Positions 34,624-44,666 of a stretch of DNA of 47,386 nucleotides are shown in pieces (position 1 is the first letter of the stretch; every line of letters starts with the position of its first letter). The DNA comes from Tieghemiomyces parasiticus. Taxonomy: Eukaryota; Kickxellomycota; Dimargaritomycetes; Dimargaritales; Dimargaritaceae. Under the pieces are notes generated by a model. That model was not told the origin of the DNA. It ran no database searches and saw only the letters and a program-made list of their open reading frames with translations. The DNA lies in contig JANBPT010000290.1 in NCBI GenBank assembly GCA_027575765.1, positions 1-47,386 of the forward strand. Reading direction: 5' to 3'. The position numbers were made by a program, and so were the translations under genes.

Positions 34624-36560
34624 GGCGTGAACGTGGGATGGGTAGAACCAGTCACTACTGGGGCGGGGTGTATGTGGCGGTACAGGGTGGAAAAGGCAAA
34701 CACTGGTGGTCGCAAATGCCGAGTCGATAAGGAGCAATGCTGGGTTGAGCGAAGAGGTGGCCGGGTAGGGGTGAAGGGGAACGGGGAGGAGAAGGCCGAC
34801 AGGGTCTGGGCAGGGCAAAGGTAGCGCAAGGAAGGTGGCTTTGCTAGACGAGGCGAACGGGCAGGCGATGGTTGTACTCGTGCGCGGGTGTAAGCGACGG
34901 TCCGACGAGCAGGGCCGAAAGTTTATCGGCTCAGTCACTGGGAAGCGAAATGGGATACGGCGAAGGGACGGCCCTGAAGGCAATGCGCAGTTTGGGCAAA
35001 GAGGTGACGAATGAGGGTCGTTAAGGACGCTAGAACCTGAATAAGTAAGTGAAGACTGTTCGGTGCAGGAGGGGACGTGTCGCCGGTCGCCTGCCATCAA
35101 GGCTAAGGGGGGCCGGCGCAGGCCGTGGGGTAAGACATGCCTTGCTAACTAACCGCCCTACAACCAACGGCTAGGGCTTCTGGTGCCAGACCTGCAATAT
35201 GACGTGTACAGCAATGCGTCCGATGACATCCGTTTCACCCGTGCTGGAGTGCTGCGCAGTGGCTTACCAGCAGGGCCACGCTGACCCAGGAAATCTTGGG
35301 CCCATTGGGTACACAGTCGGTTGGCCCAGGTACTGCCTTGGCCCCTGTGTATTAACCACTGTGCAGAATACGCGGCTGGAATGTCAAGGTTTCGCTGCAA
35401 AGGCTGGTGAGCGGAATGGGCTTCGTCGGCGTCTAGCCGAAGTAAGACATATCCCACGAGTCCCCCCGCGAAGGTTTACATGGGGGTGGGCTCTAAAAAG
35501 TCTCACCGTTCTCGGGCTGTAGGGGCGACTTTAGGGGGTTTCAACCCGCCGCCCGGTACGCTCGAGGTTGGAGTCATGGCAAGCATAAGACGTTGTGGAG
35601 CTGGTGAAGGGGAAGCCAGGGTCAGGTGGGCCGTACTACCGTGGCGACATGATGTCTAGCACGCGGCTTTGGCGATCATCCCCGCCGATTGGTAGGGCTG
35701 TAGTACGTGTAGGCCAGCAGAGCTACGTCTCGACTCATATAGGCCCAACCGGGTTCCTCTAGGCGGACGGGCACAGTTGCCAGTCCCACGCGCACCAGGC
35801 GCGACGGTCAGCTCCCCCTGCGTCGCCGCGCAACGTGGTGGAGCCCAATCTCCTAACCAACGTGTGAATCGTCGCCATCCCTCCACTTGAAGACGTTGGC
35901 GAGAGAGGTCGCCTGCCATTTACGGATAGCTTCAGGGGCACAGACCCAGACATTTAGGCAGTGATTTATTACCATCAGGCAGCCGAATTGCACCGGCGCC
36001 GCTATCAATCAGGAGAAAGAACCACAAACAGTAGCTTCCGGCCCATTCACACCCTTCTAGGGGGTCCGCCCGCATCTCAAAAATCTTTGGCAAGGTTATC
36101 TGCCAGTACCAGGGACACGCGACCAGCGCCGTGCCAGTTACGCTGCGCGGTAGTGTTTTGCCGGCTGTAAGCCGGCCGAAAGCTAAGGCCCCAAATTGCC
36201 TCCTGTCCGGCCGGCGACGTACATCTCTGCACTCGCCCGTACCGCCGGATTGTACGCAGAGCTTGACTATTCGCTCTTATAACCGTTCGAAGCCGCGCGC
36301 CCTACCTTCGCCTCTCCCTTCCTTCGGACTGTTTTCCACTCTCATCCCCCGTTTCCACTCGTTCGTTAAATTTTCTACAACGTTACAGCCGTGTCCGTAT
36401 TTGGGGATCCGCCCACCCACCCTCATCCTTCTCTTCACAATTATTTCTCAACTCCGCCAAGATCGCCCAACCACTGTCGGCTTGATTAATCAGGCACCAA
36501 TACCGCCTTCCAACGATCCGCAGCGATCTCCTGCCCCTCCCCTTCCTACTGACACTGACC
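34624..36560. other. Intergenic region of about 1.9 kb, no gene recognised
   Basis: Upstream flank of Bzz1 on the left; on the right a C/T-rich promoter and 5' UTR for the HMG-box gene. The middle (35,100-36,200) is GC-rich with scattered open frames but none with recognisable content. Confidence 0.45.
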
Positions 36561-37433
36561 ATGTTGCATCGATTCGTGACCCTCGCGGCCCCGGCTCGCC
36601 GTCTGGCCGTCCAGCCCCGCATCCTGGCCCAGGCCGCGCGCGCATTCCAGCCTGCCTCCCTTCTGACTTTCCGTGGCGTGGCCACCGCGCGTAGCACCAC
36701 CCCCGTAAAGAAGGCCACCACCGCCACTGGTCGTACCACCAAGAAAACCGCGGGTCGCAAGGTCAAGAAGGTGGCCAAGAAGGCCACCCCTAAGCTGAAG
36801 AAGAAGAAGCGCGTGGTGGTCGCCAAGAAGCCTAACCTCCGCAAGCGCGTCGTGATCCCGCCGCCGTCGCGCGCGACTGCGTACGGACTTTACATCAAGG
36901 AAGTGTTTAAGCGCATCCCGTCCACTGGCAGTAGGGACAATTTCAAGCTTACCGTCACCCAGGCGTCGAAGAAGTGGCAAGCCATGAGCAAGTCCGAGCA
37001 GGAGGCCTACAACCAGCGTGCCCAACACGTTAAGGCCCAGAACGCTGAAGCCCTCCGCCAATTTTACGCCAAGACACCGTATAAGCTAATCCTGGAGGAA
37101 AACAAGCGTCGTCGCGCCTTGGCCCGTAAAAAGAACTCGACCGTCCCGGCCGGCGTCCGTAAGCCGAAGGCCCATCTGCTTCACCATCCCGATGCCCCGC
37201 CCCGTCCGATGTCGTCTTACATCCTATACGTGAAGGATATGTACCAGCACCCCGAAATTAAAGAGCTCGTGAGCAATGAAGGCGTCATCGCCGCCACCCG
37301 TGTGCTTAGCAACCGGTGGAGAGCCCTGAGTGCCGCCGGGAAGCAGCCCTACGTTGACCAGGCCAAGAAGCGGGCCGCCGAGTACACCGCAGCTAACCGC
37401 ACTTTCCTGGCCCGCCAGGGTATTGCTGCTTAA
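36561..37433 (+). CDS. Mitochondrial two-HMG-box DNA-packaging protein (TFAM/Abf2-like)
   Basis: Intronless, 290 aa. The N-terminus (about 1-42) is Arg/Ala-rich with no acidic residue and looks like a mitochondrial targeting peptide (MLHRFVTLAAPARRLAVQ). A Lys/Thr/Ala-rich basic region follows (about 45-95; KKVAKKATPKLKKKKR). HMG box 1 is at about 99-170 (SRATAYGLYIKEVFKR, ASKKWQAMSKSEQEAYNQRA) and HMG box 2 at about 213-283 (PPRPMSSYILYVKDMY, LSNRWRALSAAGKQPYVDQA). This layout matches Abf2 and TFAM, which coat and compact mitochondrial DNA. The long basic region before box 1 is unusual and resembles a histone H1 tail. Codon use is strongly GC-biased, suggesting high expression. Confidence 0.88.
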   Translation: MLHRFVTLAAPARRLAVQPRILAQAARAFQPASLLTFRGVATARSTTPVKKATTATGRTTKKTAGRKVKKVAKKATPKLKKKKRVVVAKKPNLRKRVVIPPPSRATAYGLYIKEVFKRIPSTGSRDNFKLTVTQASKKWQAMSKSEQEAYNQRAQHVKAQNAEALRQFYAKTPYKLILEENKRRRALARKKNSTVPAGVRKPKAHLLHHPDAPPRPMSSYILYVKDMYQHPEIKELVSNEGVIAATRVLSNRWRALSAAGKQPYVDQAKKRAAEYTAANRTFLARQGIAA

Positions 37434-37908
37434 GAGCCGCCCCCTGCCACCGTTTAACTTTAAGTTTCATTCCTGAGACCCTTTGACCCGATCTGTCCAG
37501 CCCCCAGGATATTGAGCGCTGATACTCTCTGCGGTCTCTAGTTCCTTAGCGTGACTATTTCCATAACATATCTAGTTCTCCCCCCTCTTTTTTTTTTAGC
37601 CCGGTTCACCTGAATAACATGTCCCCCGTATCATGAACTACAGGCTCGATTGACCCGGGTGGCGTCCACGTTCCGACGATGCAACGAAGATGTAGTCCAC
37701 CATGTGTGTAAGTGATTGAAAAAATACATGACATTACGTAGAACTAAGAGCGAAGTAGGTAGACAATGCAGTCGCAAGGGTGCATGGCAATCTACTGCTG
37801 TCATGGAAAGCTGACATCAATATAGGTATCACCATAACGTTTGGGATTTTCTAAGTCAAATGGTGTTTATTTAATAGAATTATCATCACTCTGTACCACC
37901 TGGCAACC
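37434..37908. other. Intergenic, no gene recognised
   Basis: 3' flank of the HMG gene and left flank of the mariner relic. No clear terminal inverted repeat or TA target duplication was found for the relic by eye. Confidence 0.5.
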
Positions 37909-38930
37909 TCATGCTAGCCAGCTATCATAGCAGATTCTGAAGCGATTTGGTTGGAGTGTAGCTAGCTTCGATTGCCAGGCGTCCACAGCCCGCCTCCAAT
38001 GTGCTGAATTTCTTACTCCACAACCGCTGCTTGATATTCCTGAACAGCCAGAAGTCGCAGGGGGCCAGGTCAGGAGAACTGTAGGGGGGGGCAAAAGAAG
38101 TTTGAGTTTAGAGGCGGAAGTATGGGTCTGGGTAGCTGCATCACGATGCGGTGGTGCATTGTCATGGTGAAGCCGCAGGGGGTGACAGTCCAGGCTTTCA
38201 CGTGCCCCCACCCAGGCCTGGGCCATGGGCTTCAGCCTGTACTGTACGTGGAGTTCGATAAAGACCTTGGTATCAGGGGGGGGTTTAGCATTCAGGTGTA
38301 ATAGGCCACGCCTGGTGAAATAAATGGTCAGCATCACCTTGGGTGTGGTATGACCTTGGTAAGTCTCAGTTGGGACAGGGCCACCATTAGGATACCACCT
38401 CCGGCAATTAGAACCAGCAGGGGGATCACAAAGGTACACCCGAGTCTCATTACCTGTAACCATAGAGTCCAGTAGGTAGTCACTGGCCCCATTGAACTCC
38501 TCCAGGAACTCGGTGGAAAAGCGTACCCACTGGCGGTGCAGGTCGTTGGTGAGGTTGTGGGGGATCCAGCGATTGAAATAGCTGTGCAACCCCAGGTCCC
38601 TGCGCAGGACTCTGTACATGGTAGTAGGGGAAGTGTGGCAGGCATGGGCTCGTTCTTCAACAATTAGTTTCGAGTCTTCCTCCAATAGTTCCAGGAGATT
38701 ATGGCCCCGGAGGCTATGCCATCATCATTTGACGGGAGGTCCAAACCAAGCCTCATCGTCAAGGGAGTAGTGATCCATATGAACACCAACTAGCCGCTGG
38801 TTGATAGCGGCGTGGAAAGGGGCAGCCAAGCCCTTCATGGCAGTCAATTCCCATAAAATGTAAGCTGTCTTTCGGCCCTCACGATAAAATTGATAAATCA
38901 GGACCCACAGACCACTGTTGGTAACTATTG
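37909..38930 (-). pseudogene. Inactive mariner-family transposase relic
   Basis: Mariner (D,D34D) transposase remnants can be followed along the minus strand. A decayed N-terminal DNA-binding part (REGRKTAYILWEL, DHYSLDDEAWFGPP, about 38,900-38,725) runs into two stop codons near 38,722. The frame resumes as SPTTMYRVLRRDLGLHSYF and continues with the first catalytic block as VTGNETRVYL, where the Asp has become Asn. Then come PKVMLTIYFTRRGLL and the second catalytic block LHHDNAPPH. A frameshift at the run of eight G (plus strand 38,084-38,091) moves the third block, SPDLAPCDFW, and the C-terminal end into another frame. Stops, frameshift and loss of a catalytic Asp show it is dead. Confidence 0.85.
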
Positions 38931-39418
38931 GTGGGGGGAGGGGTGGGCCTCCCGAAGTGGACTTGAGGGAAGGATAAAGAGGTAGGCTGCGAAACGGTTT
39001 ATAACTTCTGATTCCTCGCCTTAAACACTACTAGGTTTCATCGATAGGACCAATGTCTGAGACGTCAAGCTTTGGCAATAACAATTATTGTTGGCGCCTT
39101 CGATAGTGATTTCACAAAGAGCGGTACTGTCGCATTTCAATTACGCTGAAGCTATCAGGAAATTCGCGCGCTCCATTCCATATCCGGACGATGTTTTCAG
39201 CCTTCTTTTTCCACATGGGTAGGAATGATTGGTCAGTTAATCTGTATTAACAGCCTCCATTGTGAACAGATGGGGGTTATTTTTTTGGTCATGAATATGC
39301 ATATTTAACTTATATCAGTTATTTAGGCATTATTCTTGGCTTTACCCTTAATAAAATTGCGAAGTTGGTGAAGTCTTACCCCACCTGCCTGGGCAATTGT
39401 TCCGCTCATCTATCCCAA
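38931..39418. other. Intergenic, no gene recognised
   Basis: Right flank of the mariner relic, AT-rich, and 3' flank of the secreted-protein gene. No recognisable feature. Confidence 0.5.
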
Positions 39419-41194
39419 CTAAAACCTGGCCATGAGTTTCGCGGGGTTCCGTAGCGCATCTATGCGAAGTTGGATCCCATTGATCGTTTCCTTTACAGTC
39501 TCCTGGTTCTCGTTTCCCGGATATATTGTCAAGAGATACTTGACTGCCATGAGCTCCACCTTGTTCGTCATGTCTACCCATCGGATAGTGCTTTGGCTGG
39601 ATGCCTTGGCCCAGCGTTCCATTTGGCCTCGGCAGTCATGTAGCGGGGTGTCCGGAAGGTACACAACTTCGTAGACAGCCCGCTCCGCTGGCGGCGGTAA
39701 CGAGGCCCTAGTATCCTCTCCCTGCAGGCGGTTAGGACCTGTGCCGGAACTCGGGGTGGCGGCAGAGGTGTACTGGACAGCGGGTAGGTGGGCCCTAAGT
39801 ACTAAGTAGGGGCCACGCATAGCCTCGTCAATCTGAAATTTACATTTGACCCAACTGCGCTCGGGGTCGTCTAAATAGGGCTTGCGAAGCAGCAGGTCGT
39901 CCAGGTCCTGGACTTGCCACCTCTCGGCAATTTCAATACCTCGCCGGACCACCGTGGCATGGTCAAGGGTTGGAGTGTCCGATATGGCTGTAGATGAGCT
40001 GAACGATTGTCCTGAGCGTACCGTAGGCCAGGATGACGTGAGTTCAGCGGTAAGTGAAGACGAACGCTGACGGTGGTCGGTTGGCGCCAGGGGCCATCCC
40101 AAGGTCCCGATCACCGGGGTGTGCCGCCCGACCTCATCCATGGGTGAATATAGCTGTGGCAACGCGTGGCCAGTAGACTGGCCGTCAGGCATCCGGGTGC
40201 GTTGGCGCTTATAGACGCCGTTCTCAACGCTGTCGGGTGGCGGAGACGTGAGTCGTTTAGGAGGCTGGCCGGGCGGGTTTTTACACTGGAAAAAATTATT
40301 TTCTAATGAGGGGAAAGCGTCTAATCGAGCGGCGGGCGAACACTCTGGCCATGGCATGCCGTCCAAGTTGATATTAGAGACCTGCGGATGCGTAGTGACG
40401 GCTTTGATTTGGCTGCTGACGGGGTGGCTTGGGGTCTCCTTTCGCTTGGCAGAGGCCGGTATCTTAGGGTTAGGGTCGAGGGGTTGAACTTGCGGTAAAC
40501 CCCAAAGTTGAGAGGACTCGGCTGTTATGGGCAGCGGATGGCTGGCTGGTGGCGGGCGAGTTGGCGGGGGAGGCTGTGGGAGAAGGCCAGGTACTGCGTT
40601 GTTCAGGCGGATCTCCGAAGCTGACTGCAGCTGATAAGCGCCCTGTGTCGTTCTCGAATACCGCGGGATGGCGCCTGGAGGCGACGGCTGTATTTGGATG
40701 TCCGTAAGCAGGGAGTCCAGATAAAGCGAGAGGCTGTCCACGGCCACTCCCTGTGCTGGCGTATTGACTCTGGCCTGCGGTGGTATGACCGCCAAAGAAT
40801 ACTGTGGTGGCTGAGATGATACGAGGGGATTGCGAGAAGGCGCTCTCGGCGGTGGCCCGGCGGGTCTATGTACTACACCGGGGTTAGAATTGGTTGACTT
40901 TAATCGATTCATGTCGCGTTCCAGTTCCTTGGCATTACGCTGCATCATCTCTCGCATGTAGTGGAAATTACCCCAGTGGTCGAACAATTGGTTGTCGAGT
41001 GAGTCAGTTGCATGGGGGTTTTGAGGCGCCTCGGCCGCAGGAGGCTGGGCCGTGAGCCGGGTAGCACCTAGTACAGCCGGGTAGCCAGAGGTTTCTTGCG
41101 GCTCATGCTGGTTACCAGTAGCAGCCCCCAGAGGAGCACTCACCAGGCAGATCACGCTTAGTAATAGCAGGGTGTGCGTCGAGAGGCTACGCAT
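39419..41194 (-). CDS. Secreted Pro/Ser-rich protein of unknown function
   Basis: 591 aa from the ATG at 41,194; an upstream in-frame ATG at 41,227 would add 11 residues before the signal peptide. The signal peptide is clear (MRSLSTHTLLLLSVICLVSA, cut about residue 25-28). An amphipathic segment (HWGNFHYMREMMQRNAKELE) is followed by about 330 residues of low-complexity Pro/Ser/Gln-rich sequence. The C-terminal part (about 400-591) looks folded: ATVVRRGIEIAERWQVQDLD, SWVKCKFQIDEAMRGPYLVL, RAVYEVVYLPDTP, ETINGIQLRIDAL. Basic clusters AKRKE and YKRQRTR resemble nuclear localisation signals. I do not recognise a family. It is intronless and divergent from the CEP104-like gene. A secreted effector or extracellular structural protein are guesses. 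Confidence 0.75.
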   Translation of the reverse strand: MRSLSTHTLLLLSVICLVSAPLGAATGNQHEPQETSGYPAVLGATRLTAQPPAAEAPQNPHATDSLDNQLFDHWGNFHYMREMMQRNAKELERDMNRLKSTNSNPGVVHRPAGPPPRAPSRNPLVSSQPPQYSLAVIPPQARVNTPAQGVAVDSLSLYLDSLLTDIQIQPSPPGAIPRYSRTTQGAYQLQSASEIRLNNAVPGLLPQPPPPTRPPPASHPLPITAESSQLWGLPQVQPLDPNPKIPASAKRKETPSHPVSSQIKAVTTHPQVSNINLDGMPWPECSPAARLDAFPSLENNFFQCKNPPGQPPKRLTSPPPDSVENGVYKRQRTRMPDGQSTGHALPQLYSPMDEVGRHTPVIGTLGWPLAPTDHRQRSSSLTAELTSSWPTVRSGQSFSSSTAISDTPTLDHATVVRRGIEIAERWQVQDLDDLLLRKPYLDDPERSWVKCKFQIDEAMRGPYLVLRAHLPAVQYTSAATPSSGTGPNRLQGEDTRASLPPPAERAVYEVVYLPDTPLHDCRGQMERWAKASSQSTIRWVDMTNKVELMAVKYLLTIYPGNENQETVKETINGIQLRIDALRNPAKLMARF

Positions 41195-42080
41195 GGCATG
41201 CAGAGATGTAAAGGGAGCGTGCAGCACGAAGGGAGGGGGGGACTGGGCGTTGCAGAGGGCTAGTGGGTGGCAGGTAGACTGTGGAAGGTTGGCCCAATAA
41301 GATAAGGGAAAGTAAGTGAAGATTAAGGTCAGAAAGGACGGGTACAGTGACTTACAAAGCTTTTCAATGCGTTAGGTAGGATGTAGGGGGCTTTAAATTG
41401 GCAACACAGGTGGGCGCACTTTGACACCCCCCCCAAAAGAAAGGCGGCCAATATTGCAGGCCCGCCAGTGCCCTCATTGTGTAAGCTGAAGCAACGGGGA
41501 AGACAGAGGGGGGGACGGGTAACGCGGTGACTTCAGGTGAAGCCTGTTGTCGCCAGGGACGTACTTGTGCTCGGCTGCGTATGAAGCGAGCGAAAGGAGT
41601 CTCCAGGTTGGACAGCGCCGTCGCACAGATGGAAAGCGCAGAACAATCAGCCTGTTTCATACCCTGTCTTCACGACTGGCGGGGCCTCGTTGCGCAAGGC
41701 AGTGACCCGGGCTTCCCAGCCTCCCTCTCACTGCATCCTAGAATCCATCCTTGGTGTTGTGGGAGGTTGGCTATAGATACAGGGGGGAGGGCAAAAGAGC
41801 CGCTATCCCGTCTGAGCGAAGCATTCCAATAACCCACCGTCTCGCTTGATCATCCTCAGGGGAGGGGGAGGCTCAATGGCAGTGCCTCTTTCTACTCACT
41901 GGCCCGCTCACCATCTCCAGCAAGCTGCCACTTTTTCGTCATACCCTGCCGGCGTATTCCGCCTTCTCGCTTACACTCGACCACGGCACATCGCCCTACG
42001 CCCCTCTATTCGCGTCACTCCACTGCGGAACTCTGCCGCACATGACCCACTACGCCTAGTGGCTACAGCCCATTCCTTCC
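41195..42080. promoter_or_regulatory. Divergent upstream region, secreted protein and CEP104-like gene
   Basis: About 890 bp between divergent starts. Only shadow-type short frames are present. The stretch from about 41,900 to 42,080 is C/T-rich on the plus strand, as in other 5' UTRs of this window. Confidence 0.4.
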
Positions 42081-43772
42081 ATGTCTCGAAACTATGTAGC
42101 CTACGGAGAAACAGCTGGGCCTGCACAGCCGCCTAGCTACGCCCTTGAGGCTCATTCTGCTAAGGTGACGCTGCCGGGTGACTCGAGTAGTAGCGGCAGT
42201 AGTAGACACCCGGGACCCCTCCGTGGCACCTTAATTGGGGACCGCACGTCGTCGTCGTCGCCCTTGCTCGAGGAGAGCGGTCGCCAGCAAACATCATCCG
42301 CAACCCTGAGCCCCGGCCGGCCTGTGGGCGCCATGTCGGCCTATCCGCAACACTACTGCGTGACCCTGCCGCCGGGTCCACAATTCATCACGCGGATCAG
42401 GGTCGTAGCCCACCCGGTCTTCACACCGACCATAGTCTACCTTAGTAATGCTCACCTACCAGCCGATGGGCCGCGTCCGCCACCCTTGCAACGTGGACTG
42501 GTCAGCCCGGTCGCCAGACCACGTGAGGCCACGTCGGATTCACTCAGCGGCCATCGGACCACCCAGCTGGTCTTTGCCCACCCGAAGGACTTTGGGTACC
42601 AGACCATCCAGAGCCGGGAGGCTGAGTTCCCCGGCTGGGTAGACGCAGTGGGGTTGCGACTCTCAGTGACCGGCTGCTACCCTAGCCCGTGGAATCGCAA
42701 GCATCTGGCCCGTATCTTGTCGATCGAAGCCACAGATAGCCAGGGAGGCTCCATATCGCTCATGTGCGAGCCCGCAACGCCATCCAACGCGGCGGCCATT
42801 TTCCCACAAGGTGGCGACGGTTTGGACCCACGTACCAAATCATATGGATCACCGACCAGGGGCTACTCTGCGCACTATTCTCCGCTAGTTCGAACGGATG
42901 ATCAGCGAGACGAAGCATGCCACCAGGGCCGCCAGCTCCCCCACGATTTCGGCTCTCCCGGACGTGGCCCGGCGCCACTCCCGCCAGTGGTGCCAGATCC
43001 GGCTACGCTAGAGGCCCTGGGAAATTCACGCGACTACTCGGTCAAACTCCAGGGTGCCCAACTGCTCCTCCGGGGCATCGCACAGGCGAGCCACTACTGG
43101 CGGGAAACTCCTTGTACCAGCATTGCCGACCAATCGGCCCTCGAGGCCCTTGTGCGAGATGTCCTGGCTATCCTCCACGCTCAAGTTGGTCGTGACCGAC
43201 GTGCCGGATTTGCTGCCCTCTACATCCAATCCTTGGCCGAGCTTGTCCAGCTCACGAGACAAGCGCCGCCGTATCTGACTGCCTTGGCCCTGGTGTGGGA
43301 AGAGGCGCTTCCGCATCTTACGCGCCGCTACCTCCACGACATTTCCGAACCCTACGTGGTCACGTACCGCTCAATCTTGGGCGACTTGCTCATGACCTAT
43401 TTAGACATCGGACGCTCATCGCTACTTCGCGTTCTGTTGGAGATCGTCAACCCTGAAGGCCTGTGCCGCCAGACGGCGCAGATTTACCTGGACCTGCTCA
43501 CCGACCTTGTGACGCGTCTAACTAGGGAGACCAGGCGGGTCGGCAAGGTAAAATCGCTGCTACCCACTAGCATACGTCAACAGCTCCACCGGGCCCTTGG
43601 CGAATTCGCCCGTCACCGTGACGCGGAGGTCCGTCGACAGTCTGTGGGGGCCCTCGTGGCCCTCGGAGCGGCATTAGGGTGGGGTGAACTGGAGGAGTAC
43701 TTGGTCGAGTCTAACCCTCACTTTCTCGAATCATTGCTTCGAGCTTACCTAGGGTCAGTGGGCAGGGTTTAG
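42081..43772 (+). CDS. Jelly-roll plus TOG/HEAT-like protein, CEP104-like
   Basis: Intronless, 563 aa. After a Ser/Pro-rich N-terminus, residues about 86-218 resemble the N-terminal jelly roll of CEP104/FAP256: AYPQHYCVTL, FITRIRVVAHPVFTPTIVYL, DFGYQTIQSREAEF, WVDAVGLRLSVTGCY and a closing ILSIEATDS. A low-complexity linker (about 220-310) precedes an all-helical HEAT/TOG-like region (about 318-560) with SRDYSVKLQGAQLLLRGIAQ, GFAALYIQSLAELVQL, QTAQIYLDLLTDLVTRL and DAEVRRQSVGALVALGAALG. CEP104 combines the same two modules and caps microtubule plus ends at ciliary tips with EB1 and CP110. The zinc-finger C-terminus of animal CEP104 is missing. The match is from memory of the family pattern, so the name is tentative; a general TOG-type microtubule protein is the fallback. 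Confidence 0.6.
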   Translation: MSRNYVAYGETAGPAQPPSYALEAHSAKVTLPGDSSSSGSSRHPGPLRGTLIGDRTSSSSPLLEESGRQQTSSATLSPGRPVGAMSAYPQHYCVTLPPGPQFITRIRVVAHPVFTPTIVYLSNAHLPADGPRPPPLQRGLVSPVARPREATSDSLSGHRTTQLVFAHPKDFGYQTIQSREAEFPGWVDAVGLRLSVTGCYPSPWNRKHLARILSIEATDSQGGSISLMCEPATPSNAAAIFPQGGDGLDPRTKSYGSPTRGYSAHYSPLVRTDDQRDEACHQGRQLPHDFGSPGRGPAPLPPVVPDPATLEALGNSRDYSVKLQGAQLLLRGIAQASHYWRETPCTSIADQSALEALVRDVLAILHAQVGRDRRAGFAALYIQSLAELVQLTRQAPPYLTALALVWEEALPHLTRRYLHDISEPYVVTYRSILGDLLMTYLDIGRSSLLRVLLEIVNPEGLCRQTAQIYLDLLTDLVTRLTRETRRVGKVKSLLPTSIRQQLHRALGEFARHRDAEVRRQSVGALVALGAALGWGELEEYLVESNPHFLESLLRAYLGSVGRV

Positions 43773-44249
43773 TCGGGGCGACCCGCAGGCTCAGTAGCAC
43801 GACGGCGCTGGTTGCAGCCGATCGACCAAGAGCCGGTGCTCTACCACCCCACAACGTTGATTTTTGCCTACCCTCTTTTCGCCGGCGAGCTATGTTCATA
43901 CAGTACACGGCCTTCTTTTGCCATATCGCGCATAAGTAAATGTATATTTACGTAATGAAATTTTTATTTACAAAATGATGCTGTGGGTATAGACACCATA
44001 AAATGAGGTGCCTCCTCTCTTATGGGCATGACTGATCACAAAATTCGGGTGACTAAAGAAAGAACACTGTACATAGCGGGGAACAACCTTGTCTAATTAG
44101 ACTTGGATCACTGAGGTGATCTACACCTGATCACCCATACAGGCTGACGGTGGGCATGTGGAGGAAACTAATTGTAGACGTAAATTGTTCGACAACAGCC
44201 ATATTCCCCGAGAAAGTCTGCAAATGGGGGTCAAATACATCTGGAGGAG
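43773..44249. other. Intergenic, small palindrome only
   Basis: AT-rich 3' flank between two convergent genes. A perfect short inverted repeat ggtgatc-tacacct-gatcacc lies at 44,115-44,135; it could be a protein site or chance. Confidence 0.4.
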
Positions 44250-44666
44250 TTACCAGTCGTGGCCCGAGTAGTCGCTGCCACCACTAGAGCCATTTGCCTC
44301 GACCACCGTGCCGGATTCGCGCTGAACGTTGACGTTGATATTTTGATCGGAGCAGTGGATACGTACATTCCAGACGTCTACCATATCGCCGTCGTAATAG
44401 ACATAACACTGCTCCACCACGACAGGCTCGAAGAGGTCAAGGGTCAGGCCGCTGAGTTCGTAGCGCTCGCTGTCCGAACCGTCTGGGACGCTATACACAT
44501 TGGAGGCCTGGAGCTGAGAGCTGCAGATACCGACATGGGCACCGGCGTAGTAGAGGGCATCCTGGGGTGTGATTGCGCTAGAGTAGGACATGCTGGCGAT
44601 CAAAAAAAGGGTGGCTGGAGAGGCTGTTGGGACTGTATAGCGAAAATGGGAATGCGGAGGAGCCAC
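44250..44666 (-). CDS. Small putative secreted protein
   Basis: 138 aa, intronless. The N-terminus has a hydrophobic signal-like stretch (SPATLFLIASMSYSSA) though it starts further in than usual. The body reads like a small beta-rich extracellular domain: DALYYAGAHVGICSSQLQAS, RYELSGLTLDLFEPVVVEQC, YVYYDGDMVDVWNVRIHCSD. Three cysteines are present. The tail is Gly/Ser-rich (ANGSSGGSDYSGHDW). An overlapping plus-strand frame of similar length exists; the minus frame is preferred because of its signal peptide, domain-like pattern and codon bias. No family recognised. Confidence 0.6.
   Translation of the reverse strand: MAPPHSHFRYTVPTASPATLFLIASMSYSSAITPQDALYYAGAHVGICSSQLQASNVYSVPDGSDSERYELSGLTLDLFEPVVVEQCYVYYDGDMVDVWNVRIHCSDQNINVNVQRESGTVVEANGSSGGSDYSGHDW

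Noticed and set aside
36546..37061. Minus-strand Leu/Gly-rich frame opposite the HMG-box gene
   Set aside because: Antisense of Lys codons (aag) read as Leu; clearly a shadow.
42152..42381. Short minus-strand frames in the CEP104-like gene
   Set aside because: Antisense shadows of the Ser-rich N-terminal part.
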